Shown here one piece after another: positions 53,017-61,710 of a stretch of 64,000 nt of DNA. The notes below the pieces were generated by a model. It saw nothing but the letters and a program-made list of their open reading frames with translations. It was not told the origin of the DNA and did not search any database. Made by a program: the position numbers and the translations under genes. Source of the DNA: Aulosira sp. FACHB-615 (GTDB taxonomy: Bacteria; Cyanobacteriota; Cyanobacteriia; Cyanobacteriales; Nostocaceae); contig NZ_JACJSE010000006.1 of NCBI RefSeq assembly GCF_014698045.1, positions 342,522 to 406,521 on the forward strand. The letters run 5' to 3'. Positions within the stretch are counted from its first letter, which is position 1, and each line of letters begins with the position of its first letter.

Positions 53017-53478
53017 CTACATTAGATAACCGAGTTGTCGCCTGGCTTCAAACAGGCCGATGGCAACGCTGACTGACAGATTCAGGCTCCGAACCCCTGG
53101 CTCAAACATTGGAATATAAAGGGTTTTATCACAAATTGATAATGCTTCTGGTGACAAACCAGTGGTTTCACTACCAAACAGTAACCAATCATTTGCATCA
53201 AACTGAAATTGAGTGTAATTACTACTTCCCCTCACAGAAAAACCCAGACATCTACCGCCGCGCTGTTGATGAAAGTCTTGAAAAACTGCCAGGGATTCAT
53301 GATAGTGGAGTTTGACATAAGGCCAATAATCTAAACCGGCTCGTTTGAGGTAGCGATCGCTAATTTCAAAGCCCAAAGGCCCCACTAAATGTAATTCTGT
53401 ACCTGTTGCTGCACAAGTACGCGCTATATTGCCTGTATTAGGGGGAATTTGCGGATTGACTAAAACAACTTGGGGCAT
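53017..53478 (-). CDS. trmL: tRNA (cytidine(34)-2'-O)-methyltransferase TrmL
   Basis: 153 residues, the size of the minimal SPOUT enzyme. The three knot motifs are clear: NTGNIARTCAATG (14-26), LLFGSETTGL (~99-108) and the C-terminal RSLNLSVSVAIGLFEARRQ. TrmL uses SAM to methylate the 2'-OH of the wobble base in tRNA-Leu isoacceptors. It starts at the ATG where the VVLVNPQIPPNTGN motif begins. It lies on the minus strand between a long leader region and gshA and appears to be transcribed alone. The 2'-O-ribose specificity is assigned by family. Confidence 0.93.
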   Translation of the reverse strand: MPQVVLVNPQIPPNTGNIARTCAATGTELHLVGPLGFEISDRYLKRAGLDYWPYVKLHYHESLAVFQDFHQQRGGRCLGFSVRGSSNYTQFQFDANDWLLFGSETTGLSPEALSICDKTLYIPMFEPGVRSLNLSVSVAIGLFEARRQLGYLM

Positions 53479-53800
53479 CTGCTATGGAACTGCGCTTTTG
53501 TATAAAAAGTTATATTGACAATAAAAAATCTACCAAAAGGTAGAGGTTATCTATAGGTTTTCTTAATAACCATTTTGTAGTTTACATCGATTAGTTTTTT
53601 AAAACAAAAAAATTGCTACATTTTCTCAGAATTTTTGGAAAATGTATCTGACTAACTGGCCAATACAACTATTTTGTCCTTAAAAAACTAGAAACCAGAC
53701 CCAAACTCATTCTTTGGCTATTTTTTGGAAAATCTATCGGATGTATGAAACCATTAACGATGGTTTTGGGCTAGTGGGATTTTCCTGGCTGGGTATTTGT

Positions 53801-53839
53801 CATTAGTCATTTGTCCTTGGTATTTACAAATGACTAATG
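53801..53839. terminator. 14-bp perfect hairpin downstream of gshA
   Basis: cattagtcatttgt (53801-53814) pairs fully with acaaatgactaatg (53826-53839) around 11 nt, built from the catttgt/aatgact repeat also seen at 57640-57742. It lies just past the gshA stop on the minus strand. The rest of the 53479-53863 gap shows nothing. Confidence 0.55.
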
Positions 53840-53863
53840 GGATTGAATCACCTGAAGTTATCT

Positions 53864-55003
53864 TTATGCCAGTAAGGAAGAACACAATTTATGTTCTAGT
53901 TCCATTTCTCGTTCTTTTGTCGCCACAATTGCCTGAGAAATAACGCGCTGACAGTCAAAACCGACGCTATGAAGTTGTAGCCATTGCTGGGCTTCATTGC
54001 CTTCACGGAGAATTTTATGCAATGGTGACAAGAAACAGCTAAAGCCTTGTTGTTTAGCGATCGCCCAAACTTCTTGATATAGTTCCGCAATCCAATCTCT
54101 GGCTAAAATAATTCTGCCATCTTGCCAATGTTGTAGTTGAGCATCCAAACTGGCACTAGCGGCTGCTATTTCATTGTTAGTGGTCAGTGCAATTAATTCT
54201 TCTGGTGATAATTTACTGTTAGTTAAAGGATCTAAATCTGGGTTATTAATTATCTGCAATAAACGTGCTTCTAACAATGCGGTAATTGCGAGTAAAGCAA
54301 TGGGGTCTGTGACTAAATCACAAATTCGCAATTCGAGACGATTGAGATCATAAGGGCGGCGATCGCCATTTGGTCTAACCGATACCCATAAATGCCGGAC
54401 ATTTTGCATTGTTCCAGCTAATAACTGCTCTTCTACCCATTGAATATGATGGGCATGGCTGGTAAATAATGGTACGTAGGCGGGAGTTTGGGGAAATAAA
54501 CCCCAACGAGTCGAGTGATAGCCAGTGGTTTGACCATTGAAAAAGGGTGATGAAGCACTCAGGGCCAGAAATAAGGGTGCTTCTAAGCGAATAAATCGAC
54601 AAGCCCGCATTAATGTTTCTGGGTCGCTAATACCTACATTAATGTGTACGCTGGCAGTGACGACATTTGTGCCGTAGGTCTGCTCAATATAATCATGATA
54701 GGGATTGCTGGGGTCAGAACGAAAGAAGCGATCGCCCCCACTTAAAGACAAAGTACTTCCAGGTATCAAAGTGTAGTTACCCAAACGCTGGAGGTATTTG
54801 CGTAATTCTCGACGCGGACTTAGTAAAGCACACAACAGATTTTCGTAACTTGTGGATGGCTTTGTTATGTATTCCACGTTGCGACTGTCTGGTTCTCGCA
54901 TAAACCCATTTAAGTCCGCAACAATCTTATCGGAGAGACCAACAATTTCACCTTGAGGTGTGCCAGTGTACATCTCAATCTCAAAGCCCTTTAGCAGTAC
55001 CAC
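53864..55003 (-). CDS. gshA: Glutamate-cysteine ligase, cyanobacterial type
   Basis: 379 residues, typical for the cyanobacterial GshA subfamily (GCS2-like fold), shorter than the E. coli enzyme. MVLLKGFEIEMYTG begins the first sheet, with active-site segments NVEYITKPS, TASVHINVGI and WVSVRPNGDRRPYDLNRLELRICD. It joins Glu and Cys with ATP, the rate-limiting step of glutathione synthesis in the cytoplasm. gshB is not in this window. The start lies close to AGGAGAATT (read on the minus strand), a strong binding site. Monocistronic. A role in redox buffering would fit the Flv and oxidase genes nearby, but no linkage is shown. Confidence 0.93.
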   Translation of the reverse strand: MVLLKGFEIEMYTGTPQGEIVGLSDKIVADLNGFMREPDSRNVEYITKPSTSYENLLCALLSPRRELRKYLQRLGNYTLIPGSTLSLSGGDRFFRSDPSNPYHDYIEQTYGTNVVTASVHINVGISDPETLMRACRFIRLEAPLFLALSASSPFFNGQTTGYHSTRWGLFPQTPAYVPLFTSHAHHIQWVEEQLLAGTMQNVRHLWVSVRPNGDRRPYDLNRLELRICDLVTDPIALLAITALLEARLLQIINNPDLDPLTNSKLSPEELIALTTNNEIAAASASLDAQLQHWQDGRIILARDWIAELYQEVWAIAKQQGFSCFLSPLHKILREGNEAQQWLQLHSVGFDCQRVISQAIVATKEREMELEHKLCSSLLA

Positions 55004-55684
55004 TTAATTCTCCTTGGCTCTCCCAGCCTTTTAATTGTATCGAATTAGACTATTTTTTGGTTTAAACTTGCCGTTCTGGAAACGTTAAGAATCTTTTAGC
55101 AGAAGATGAACCACGGTAAACGATTTGTTTCATCCCTTAGTAATTACTTAAAATAAAAGTATCAATTTTATTTCTATCTTGGTATGGAGATTCACATACT
55201 ACATTAGGGTGAAAAAACCGTACTTGATTTTCTACCTTATTTGCAAGTTGAACTGAGTAATTACACAATAGAGTAAATCTCGCCAGAGATAACTACTACC
55301 AACGATACATACTACTGGATAACCGACGCACAAAACTACTCAATAACGATAATTTTTAACACCGAGCTAATTAATTTTCAGGGCTTTTGACTTGTGCGCT
55401 AAGTGCCATTAATTTTACTTTATGACTTACGCAACAGTCATATTTTTTCTGTAGAGTGTGTGACGCAACAAAAGTATTTGAACGTAGTAATGAAGCTTAT
55501 ATCTAACTGCAAAATGCTTAATTTTGACACTTGCATCAGTCCGGTTACTTTTTACTCAGCACTCAGAACTTTTTCGGTAATACTTGTCATACTGAGGGGT
55601 AAAAATTAACGTGCTAAAATTTCCACTCAGGTTTTTGCCAGAATTTAGATATGGAACTAATATTTTGATTTGGGAAATATAAGT

Positions 55685-55800
55685 AGTGGCGTGGCAAGCC
55701 TTAAATGTTGCATTAAAAAATAGATTTTATCTGTGTTCATCAGCGTTTATCTGCGTTTTTATCCAAATCTAATGCACTACTTTAGCCTTGCCACGCCAGT
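55685..55800. repeat. Terminal-inverted-repeat element B, copy 2
   Basis: Left agtggcgtggcaagcc and inner gttgcatta face right taatgcacta and gccttgccacgccagt. Inner arms match copy 1 (1391-1493); the outer arms differ but remain self-complementary. Confidence 0.75.
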
Positions 55801-55876
55801 AGGATGTGTTAGCGACAGCGTAACGCATCTAGCACAAATTTTTAGGTGCGTTACGGCTTAAGCCTAACACACCCTA
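55799..55876. repeat. Hairpin repeat A, copy 2
   Basis: gtaggatgtgttag faces ctaacacaccctac with inner gcgtaacgc/gcgttacgg pairing, as at 1305-1384. Here it follows element B, whereas in copy 1 it precedes it. Confidence 0.8.
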
Positions 55877-56529
55877 CATATACTGAGCGAGTCAAGATTA
55901 ACTTGCTAAAATTTCCACTCAGTTTTTTTGCCAGAATTTTAGATATATAAGCTTTGCTTTTAATGCGAATAAAAATCAAGAATCATAATAGATATTGCGA
56001 TGAGTTTTTTATTTTAATATATTATTTATTATTTTTCTGCTTATTGATAACTTATGAGAAAAAATCTTATGTTAATTGGATTACAAACAAATATTTGATA
56101 ATTGTGCAGAATCATATATACAAAGATTTTTCTATATGTAATATCTAAAAACAAAAGGTAGATACGCTACATCATCATAATAGTTTTTCTGTTAAAGCCG
56201 GGATTTTTATAGCTTTCTATTATTTTTTTGACAATTACTAAAAAAATCCTTAAGCTAATAGATAGATGGCCAACTATCAACCAAATAACTCCGATTTTGT
56301 GAGGTAAATTCAAAATCGTTGTTATAAAGTATCAGCATGAACAAATGAATTGAACTGAATCATTGACGATAAATAGTAACTTCAACAAATTGAGCTTAAA
56401 CAAAGCTAATGCCTGATTTACTGGATGGCGCTACGCAGTTTTGAAAATCATCCATTCAGGTAGGAATGTTTGTAGTGATGGTCATGCTTGTCTGTTAAAC
56501 ATGAAACTTTGGCTAAGGTGCAGGAAACT

Positions 56530-57030
56530 ATGCTTGATTTTTTTACATCGTTGAACGACCATAATCTACCCTATCCAGATACGCTACATCCCATTGTTGT
56601 TCACTTTGTAATTGCAATGGTATTGTTTGCATTTTTCTGTGACTTAGTAGGTTATTTTACTGGCAAGGCTCGCTTATTTGAGGTGAGTTGGTGGAATATG
56701 TTTGTTGCTACGATCGCCATTTTCGTAGCGATTATTTTTGGACAATTTGAAGCTGGTTTAGCCCAGCCTTACGACGTAGCTAAATCAGTTTTAAATATTC
56801 ATACCCTGATTGGTTGGTCACTGTCTGGCCTCATCGCCACAATTACCGCCTGGCGCTATGTACTTCGTTCGCGTAACCCGCAAAAATTACCAGTTCATTA
56901 TTTAGCCGTGGGATTTGTCTTAGTGGCAATTGTCGGCTTGCAAGTTTATTTAGGTGATGAATTGGTTTGGGTATATGGATTGCACACAGTACCGGTTGTT
57001 GAAGCTGTTAAGGATGGGATGCTGCCATGA
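56530..57030 (+). CDS. DUF2231 membrane protein (cox-cluster, first)
   Basis: 166 residues from the ATG at 56530, chosen because AGGA lies five bases ahead; an upstream TTG (56488) would add 14 residues without a binding site. Four membrane helices carry DTLHPIVVHFVIAMVLFAFF, the DUF2231 signature with paired His (HP..VH) that may hold heme or another cofactor in this family, plus a second HTLIGWSL His. The family is often found next to redox or oxidase genes; its biochemical role is not established to my knowledge. The stop overlaps the next ATG (ATGA), so the two DUF2231 proteins are probably made together with the oxidase downstream. Confidence 0.85.
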   Translation: MLDFFTSLNDHNLPYPDTLHPIVVHFVIAMVLFAFFCDLVGYFTGKARLFEVSWWNMFVATIAIFVAIIFGQFEAGLAQPYDVAKSVLNIHTLIGWSLSGLIATITAWRYVLRSRNPQKLPVHYLAVGFVLVAIVGLQVYLGDELVWVYGLHTVPVVEAVKDGMLP

Positions 57031-57632
57031 ATTCAGAACTAATTAATCAATTAAATGTAGAAATAGGCGCTAACGGACTACCTTACACTCTGCCTATTCA
57101 CCCAAATTTGGTGCATCTGACCATTGGTCTATTCATCATTGGTATTACCTTTGATATCGTCGGTGTTTTGTTCCCCATGCAAAAATGGGTGTTCAAATTT
57201 TTAGCGATTACTGTTGAACGAGCCAACTTCTTTGATGTGGGTTGGTACAACATGGTTGCGGCAACTGCCATCACCTTTTTTACTGTAGCTGCTGGCTTTT
57301 ACGAAATGTTCTTAGCCTCTCCGCCAACAGATATCAAGAGTGCATGGGGAATGCCAGCAATGGAAACCATGCTGTGGCACGGTATTGGTGGTGTTGTCCT
57401 CCTCGCTTTATTTGTTGGGATGACCATGTGGAGAGGATGGCAACGCTTTTCTTGGAGTAAGGATTACGACGTAGAAGTGCAGTGGAGCTATTTATTTGCG
57501 GGAGTCGCAATTATGTTTTTGATGTTCCTGCACGGCACATTAGGAGCGCAGTTAGCTGCTGAATTTGGCGTTCACAACACCGCAGATAGACTACTGAAAT
57601 TAGGCGAAGACCTGAACACAATGCTCAAATAA
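57027..57632 (+). CDS. DUF2231 membrane protein (cox-cluster, second)
   Basis: 201 residues, overlapping the previous gene by four bases (ATGA). Four membrane helices, with YTLPIHPNLVHLTIGLFIIG matching the HP..VH signature of its neighbour, then METMLWHGIGG with another His in helix 3. It is a diverged sister of the first gene, longer by an N-terminal segment and a loop. Together they may form a heterodimer that delivers electrons to, or assembles, the CuA-less oxidase; that is inference from gene order. A 116-bp gap rich in aatgact heptads separates it from coxB. Confidence 0.85.
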   Translation: MNSELINQLNVEIGANGLPYTLPIHPNLVHLTIGLFIIGITFDIVGVLFPMQKWVFKFLAITVERANFFDVGWYNMVAATAITFFTVAAGFYEMFLASPPTDIKSAWGMPAMETMLWHGIGGVVLLALFVGMTMWRGWQRFSWSKDYDVEVQWSYLFAGVAIMFLMFLHGTLGAQLAAEFGVHNTADRLLKLGEDLNTMLK

Positions 57633-57667
57633 CTTTTGTCATTCGTCCTTTGTTCTTTGTCATTTGT

Positions 57668-57742
57668 TAATGACTAATGACCAATACTTCGGCTTCGCTC
57701 AGTACAAGTGACCAATGACTAATGACTCATGACTCATGACCA
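57668..57742. repeat. STRR-type heptad array (aatgacy)
   Basis: Units aatgact, aatgacc and catgact repeat with 7-bp spacing, split by an insert (acttcggcttcgctcagtac). It lies just before coxB. Confidence 0.75.
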
Positions 57743-57748
57743 AAACCC

Positions 57749-58666
57749 ATGAAACTCTCAAAGATTTTAAGTGTATTAACATTAATTACTGGTGCGATCG
57801 CAATTAGCATCACCAGTATCTGGATAGGTAAACAAGCCTATTCCTGGCTACCTCCCCAAGCGGCGGCCGAATCTCATCTGATTGACGATTTGATTAGTTT
57901 TTTGGTGACATTAGGTGCATTTATTTTTCTGGGTGTCACCAGCACTTTGATGTATTCTGTGATTTTCCATCGTGCTGAAAAAGGCGACCTCAGCGATGGC
58001 CCCCACATTGAAGGTAACGTCACTTTGGAAGTTGTCTGGACAGCCATCCCCATTATGTTAGTACTGTGGATTGCTGGCTATAGCTCCCAAGTTTACGAAC
58101 AAATGGGTATTCAAGGCCCCACCCAACTAGTGCATTTGCATAACCCCGTGGGGATGGAATCAGCTTATGCTGCACCCCAAGAAGGTGTAATCAGTGAACC
58201 TGTAGAAAAAATTGATGTCATCGCCAAACAATGGGCGTGGGTATTTCATTACCCTGAAAAAGATGTTACCAGTACCGAATTGCATTTACCAAGCGATCGC
58301 CGCGTGCGTTTAGCACTGCAATCAGAAGACGTACTGCATGGCTTTTATATCCCAGCATTCCGCCTCAAACAAGACATCATTCCCAACCATACCATCGACT
58401 TTGAATTTACCCCCATTCGCCAGGGTCAATATCACCTCACCGACTCCCAATATAGCGGCACTTACTTTGCCACCATGCAGGCAAACGTAGTTGTGGAATC
58501 TGACGAAGACTATCACAAATGGTTGGCTAAAATCGCCACACACAAACTCTCCCCCGCCAATAACCAAGCGGCTTCTGAATACGCCCAAACAGCCAATGAA
58601 CCCGTGAAAAATGGTTGGGATACCGTCGTACCCGCCGCACCTCCTTTGGTTAATTATTCCGGTTGA
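57749..58666 (+). CDS. coxB: Cytochrome oxidase subunit II, CuA-less (ARTO type)
   Basis: 305 residues: an N-terminal membrane segment, a second helix (~48-72 and ~92-110 region) and a cupredoxin domain. The CuA loop, normally CxExCxxxHxxM, reads D232-S-Q234-Y-S236-G-T-Y-F240-A-T-M243, so both cysteines and the second histidine are gone; only the first His (VLHGFYIP) and the Met remain. Without CuA it cannot take electrons from cytochrome c in the usual way. This is the mark of the cyanobacterial alternative respiratory terminal oxidase (Cox3/ARTO), thought to use quinol or another donor. It precedes coxA by 59 bp. The N-terminal hydrophobic stretch could instead be a signal anchor. Confidence 0.92.
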   Translation: MKLSKILSVLTLITGAIAISITSIWIGKQAYSWLPPQAAAESHLIDDLISFLVTLGAFIFLGVTSTLMYSVIFHRAEKGDLSDGPHIEGNVTLEVVWTAIPIMLVLWIAGYSSQVYEQMGIQGPTQLVHLHNPVGMESAYAAPQEGVISEPVEKIDVIAKQWAWVFHYPEKDVTSTELHLPSDRRVRLALQSEDVLHGFYIPAFRLKQDIIPNHTIDFEFTPIRQGQYHLTDSQYSGTYFATMQANVVVESDEDYHKWLAKIATHKLSPANNQAASEYAQTANEPVKNGWDTVVPAAPPLVNYSG

Positions 58667-58725
58667 CAGCAAACTAATTCCCTGCACCCTCAAATCCTTC
58701 ACACCCCTGTTTCTTCAAAAGAACA

Positions 58726-60396
58726 ATGACTAACATCCCTATTGATGGTCTCAACCTACCGGTTGGGAAACCACACCACGAAACCCCAGGAGGCTGGAAA
58801 CAATATTTCAGCTTTAGCACCGACCACAAAGTAATCGGTATTCAATACCTTGTTACTTCCTTTTTCTTCTTTCTCATCGGCGGTATCTTCGCCATGATTC
58901 TCCGGGGAGAATTAATCACCCCCGAAGCCGACTTAATTGACCGCACCGTATATAACGGTATGTTCACCATGCACGGCACAGTCATGCTGTTCTTGTGGAC
59001 ATTTCCCTCACTAGTAGGTTTTGCTAACTACCTCGTCCCCTTAATGATTGGGGCGCGAGACATGGCCTTTCCCCGCCTCAACGCCGTCGCCTTTTGGATG
59101 GTTCCCGTAGTCGGGATTTTGTTGATGTCCAGCTTTTTTGTCCCTGGTGGCCCTGCCCAAGCAGGTTGGTGGGCTTATCCTCCCGTCAGTTTGCAAAATC
59201 CCACAGGCCACTTGATTAACGGTCAAGTTTTGTGGCTGTTGGCAGTCGCCATCTCTGGTGTCTCCTCAATTATGGGTGCTGTCAACTTTGTGACCACCAT
59301 CGTCAAGATGCGTGCGCCCGGTATGACCTTCTTTCGGATGCCTTTGTTTGTCTGGGCAGTCCTCAGCGCCCAAATCATCCAATTGTTTGGTTTACCAGCC
59401 CTGACAGCAGGCGCAGTCATGTTGTTACTTGACCTCACCGTTGGTACTGGCTTTTTCAACCCCAGCAACGGCGGCAACCCAGTCATGTTCCAGCATTACT
59501 TCTGGTTCTATTCTCACCCGGCTGTGTATGTGATTATCTTGCCAGTTTTCGGTATCTTCTCCGAAATCTTCCCTGTCTACTCTCGCAAACCTTTATTCGG
59601 TTACAAAGTCGTTGCGATTTCATCACTGTTAATTGCCGTCGTCAGCGCCATTGTTTGGGTACACCACATGTATGTCAGTGGTACTCCTGCTTGGATGCGG
59701 TTGATTTTCATGTTAACCACCATGTTTGTGTCTGTACCTACTGGTATTAAGGTATTTGCTTGGGTAGCAACAATTTGGGGTGGTAAGTTGCGCCTCAATA
59801 CACCCATGTTATTTGCCTTGGGTGGATTAATCATGTTTGTCTTTGCTGGCATCACAGGGATTATGTTGTCTTCTGTACCTGTGGATGTTCACGTTAACAA
59901 TACCTATTTTGTCGTGGGACACTTCCACTACGTCCTTTTCGGCACAGTGACAATGGGCTTGTATGCTGCTATTTATCACTGGTTCCCCAAAATGACCGGG
60001 CGGATGTACTACGAAGGCTGGGGTAAATTACATTTCTGGTTGTCATTTATTGGTACTAACCTCAACTTCTTACCTATGCACCCACTAGGTCTGCAAGGGA
60101 TGTTACGCCGGGTTTCTTCCTACGCGCCAGAGTATGAACAGTGGAATATCGTTGCCAGTCTGGGTGCATTTTTGTTAGGTATGTCTACCTTGCCATTCAT
60201 CTTCAACATGGTGATTTCTTGGATGCAAGGCGAAAAAGCACCTGATAACCCTTGGCGGGCAATTGGTTTAGAGTGGTTAGTTTCTTCACCACCACCTGTT
60301 GAGAACTTTGAAGAAATTCCTGTAGTTATCTCTGAACCTTACGGTTACGGCAAATCAGAACCTTTGGTAGCAGAAACTCATAGTCACCATCAATGA
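58726..60396 (+). CDS. coxA: Heme-copper oxidase subunit I, A2-type
   Basis: 556 residues with about 12 membrane helices. All metal ligands are present: H83 (heme), H264 with Y268 (CuB and cross-linked Tyr, YSHPAVY), H313/H314 (CuB), H399 (high-spin heme) and H401 (low-spin heme). YSHPAVY in place of GHPEVY marks the A2 group, which lacks the helix-VI Glu of the D channel. It reduces O2 to water with proton pumping in plasma or thylakoid membrane. With the CuA-less subunit II it forms the ARTO-type oxidase, in Nostocales partly heterocyst-linked, where it removes O2. Next gene is coxC, after a hairpin. Confidence 0.95.
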   Translation: MTNIPIDGLNLPVGKPHHETPGGWKQYFSFSTDHKVIGIQYLVTSFFFFLIGGIFAMILRGELITPEADLIDRTVYNGMFTMHGTVMLFLWTFPSLVGFANYLVPLMIGARDMAFPRLNAVAFWMVPVVGILLMSSFFVPGGPAQAGWWAYPPVSLQNPTGHLINGQVLWLLAVAISGVSSIMGAVNFVTTIVKMRAPGMTFFRMPLFVWAVLSAQIIQLFGLPALTAGAVMLLLDLTVGTGFFNPSNGGNPVMFQHYFWFYSHPAVYVIILPVFGIFSEIFPVYSRKPLFGYKVVAISSLLIAVVSAIVWVHHMYVSGTPAWMRLIFMLTTMFVSVPTGIKVFAWVATIWGGKLRLNTPMLFALGGLIMFVFAGITGIMLSSVPVDVHVNNTYFVVGHFHYVLFGTVTMGLYAAIYHWFPKMTGRMYYEGWGKLHFWLSFIGTNLNFLPMHPLGLQGMLRRVSSYAPEYEQWNIVASLGAFLLGMSTLPFIFNMVISWMQGEKAPDNPWRAIGLEWLVSSPPPVENFEEIPVVISEPYGYGKSEPLVAETHSHHQ

Positions 60397-60407
60397 CAAA
60401 GAAAATT

Positions 60408-60458
60408 TGGGGACATAGTTAAGTAAAACTTGCCAGACATCTGTCTGGTGTGTCCCCA
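60408..60458 (+). terminator. Nested hairpin between coxA and coxC
   Basis: tggggaca (60408-60415) pairs with tgtcccca (60451-60458), and inside ccagaca (60433-60439) pairs with tgtctgg (60442-60448). No long T run follows directly, so attenuation or mRNA processing is as likely as full termination. Confidence 0.5.
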
Positions 60459-60560
60459 CTACTAGAAGTTGAGTTTTTTAAACGCAGAAGGGCGCTGAGG
60501 TAAGCGCAAAGTTACGCGGAGCATTTTCTAAGCAATATTACACGAATAAAAATTTTACCA

Positions 60561-61172
60561 ATGGACAGCTATATTGTTTCTGAAGAGTTGCAGAATCACT
60601 CTCATCATAGCGGTGAGCATGGACATGACGAAGAAGGCAATAAAATGTTTGGTTTTATTGTTTTCTTACTGTCGGAAAGTGTGATTTTCTTGAGTTTTTT
60701 CGCCGGCTATATTGTCTATAAGTTGACAACTCCTAATTGGCTACCGGCTGGTGTGGAAGGATTAGAAGTTAGAGAACCAGCAATTAATACTGTTGTGTTG
60801 GTTGCGAGTAGCTTTGTAATTTATTTGGCAGAACGCGCCCTACAACGTCAAAACTTATCAGGTTTTCGGATGTATCTGCTGGCAACAATGGCAATGGGCA
60901 GTTACTTCTTAGCCGGACAAGCTATTGAATGGAGTCACCTAGCTTTTGGTTTCACTTCTGGAACTTTTGGCGGGATGTTCTACCTGTTAACTGGGTTCCA
61001 CGGTTTACACGTTTTAACAGGTATTTTGTTGCAATTAATGATTTTGATTCGTTCTTTCATTCCAGGTAATTACGAATCTGGCCACTTTGGTGTGAATGCT
61101 ACTTCACTATTTTGGCACTTTGTGGATGTGATTTGGATTGTCTTGTTTGTTCTGCTTTACATTTGGCAGTAA
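60561..61172 (+). CDS. coxC: Cytochrome oxidase subunit III
   Basis: 203 residues with five membrane helices, as in the short bacterial/cyanobacterial form that lacks the first two helices of the mitochondrial type. A His-rich N-terminus (HSHHSGEHGHDEE) precedes MFGFIVFLLSESVIFLSFF, whose Glu is conserved; FHGLHVLTGI and LFWHFVDVIWIVLF are family motifs. Subunit III stabilises the oxidase and may assist proton uptake. It lies 164 bp after coxA, past a hairpin and a repeat fragment, but no other promoter is evident. The His stretch might bind copper, which is speculation. Confidence 0.94.
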   Translation: MDSYIVSEELQNHSHHSGEHGHDEEGNKMFGFIVFLLSESVIFLSFFAGYIVYKLTTPNWLPAGVEGLEVREPAINTVVLVASSFVIYLAERALQRQNLSGFRMYLLATMAMGSYFLAGQAIEWSHLAFGFTSGTFGGMFYLLTGFHGLHVLTGILLQLMILIRSFIPGNYESGHFGVNATSLFWHFVDVIWIVLFVLLYIWQ

Positions 61173-61206
61173 ATATCAAGTTTGTCTAAAAACAAAGCAA
61201 ATTTTC

Positions 61207-61250
61207 AGGGGAAGAGTAACATAACTCATCTTTTCCTCTGTTTTTCATTT
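61207..61250 (+). terminator. Terminator of the cox cluster
   Basis: aggggaagagt faces actcatcttttcctct (imperfect), followed by gtttttcatttt, 35 bases after the coxC stop. Confidence 0.5.
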
Positions 61251-61304
61251 TGAGATATTTTCAAAGAGTAATAATTCAGCACTCAGGAGCCAGAATTCAG
61301 AATT

Positions 61305-61410
61305 TATAGCGTTTACTAGTTGAATGAAGGACGAATCTATCTGCGTCCATCTGCGTTTATCTGCGGTTAATTATTTTTGTCTGTATCTTGCTAGGTTAAG
61401 AAAGGCTATA
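61305..61410. repeat. Inverted-repeat element E, copy 2, intact
   Basis: The ends tatagcgttt and aaaggctata, with ctgcgtccatctgcg and tctgcggttaatta inside, match 6237-6437 in inverted orientation without the 95-bp insert. Confidence 0.75.
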
Positions 61411-61435
61411 AAAGTACTTCAGTTAAGAGAATAGT

Positions 61436-61512
61436 AAGGTTGGATGTAGCAATAGCGTAACCCAACATTCACGCATACTCTGTTGGGTTCCGTTCCTCCA
61501 CCCAACCTACAC
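61436..61512. repeat. Repeat D, full hairpin
   Basis: aaggttggatgtag...aacccaacattcacgcatac faces gttgggttccgttcctccac, ccaacctacacc. It shares its right part with 3619-3660. With the preceding element E it fills the 61173-61710 gap. Confidence 0.7.
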
Positions 61513-61710
61513 CTATAGATTTTGATTCCTGAATTCTTACCTCAAAAGCATTTTATGACTTGGAAGAAAATTATGTCACTCTATCTGTGTATAGATGTGA
61601 AAAAGTCTCTTTTCAAGATAAAACTTGAAAGGCTGAATGTAGAAAATTGAATTTTACTGAGCTAAAAATTCTCAACAGATACAACTTCCCCAAAAATATT
61701 TAATTTACAA

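Larger units (their letters stand above)
55589..55946. repeat. Direct repeat flanking an element B + hairpin A block
   Basis: A ~64-bp segment (tactgag...ttaac.tgctaaaat, ttccactcag, gccagaatt, tagatat) occurs at 55589-55652 and again at 55880-55946, bracketing the composite repeat. Confidence 0.75.
55004..56529. other. 1.5-kb gene-poor region with composite repeats
   Basis: Only short unconvincing frames are seen. It contains a direct duplication (55589-55652 and 55880-55946), TIR element B (55685-55800) and hairpin A (55799-55876). The last ~350 bp probably form the promoter and leader for the DUF2231-cox cluster; no clear NtcA box (GTA-N8-TAC) was found. Confidence 0.6.

Noticed and set aside
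55403..56148. Two short frames (68 and 64 codons) in the gene-poor region
   Set aside because: AT-rich, no ribosome-binding site and no recognisable protein features.
56440..56530. NtcA-type promoter before the DUF2231-cox cluster
   Set aside because: No clean GTA-N8-TAC with a correctly placed -10 box could be found by eye.
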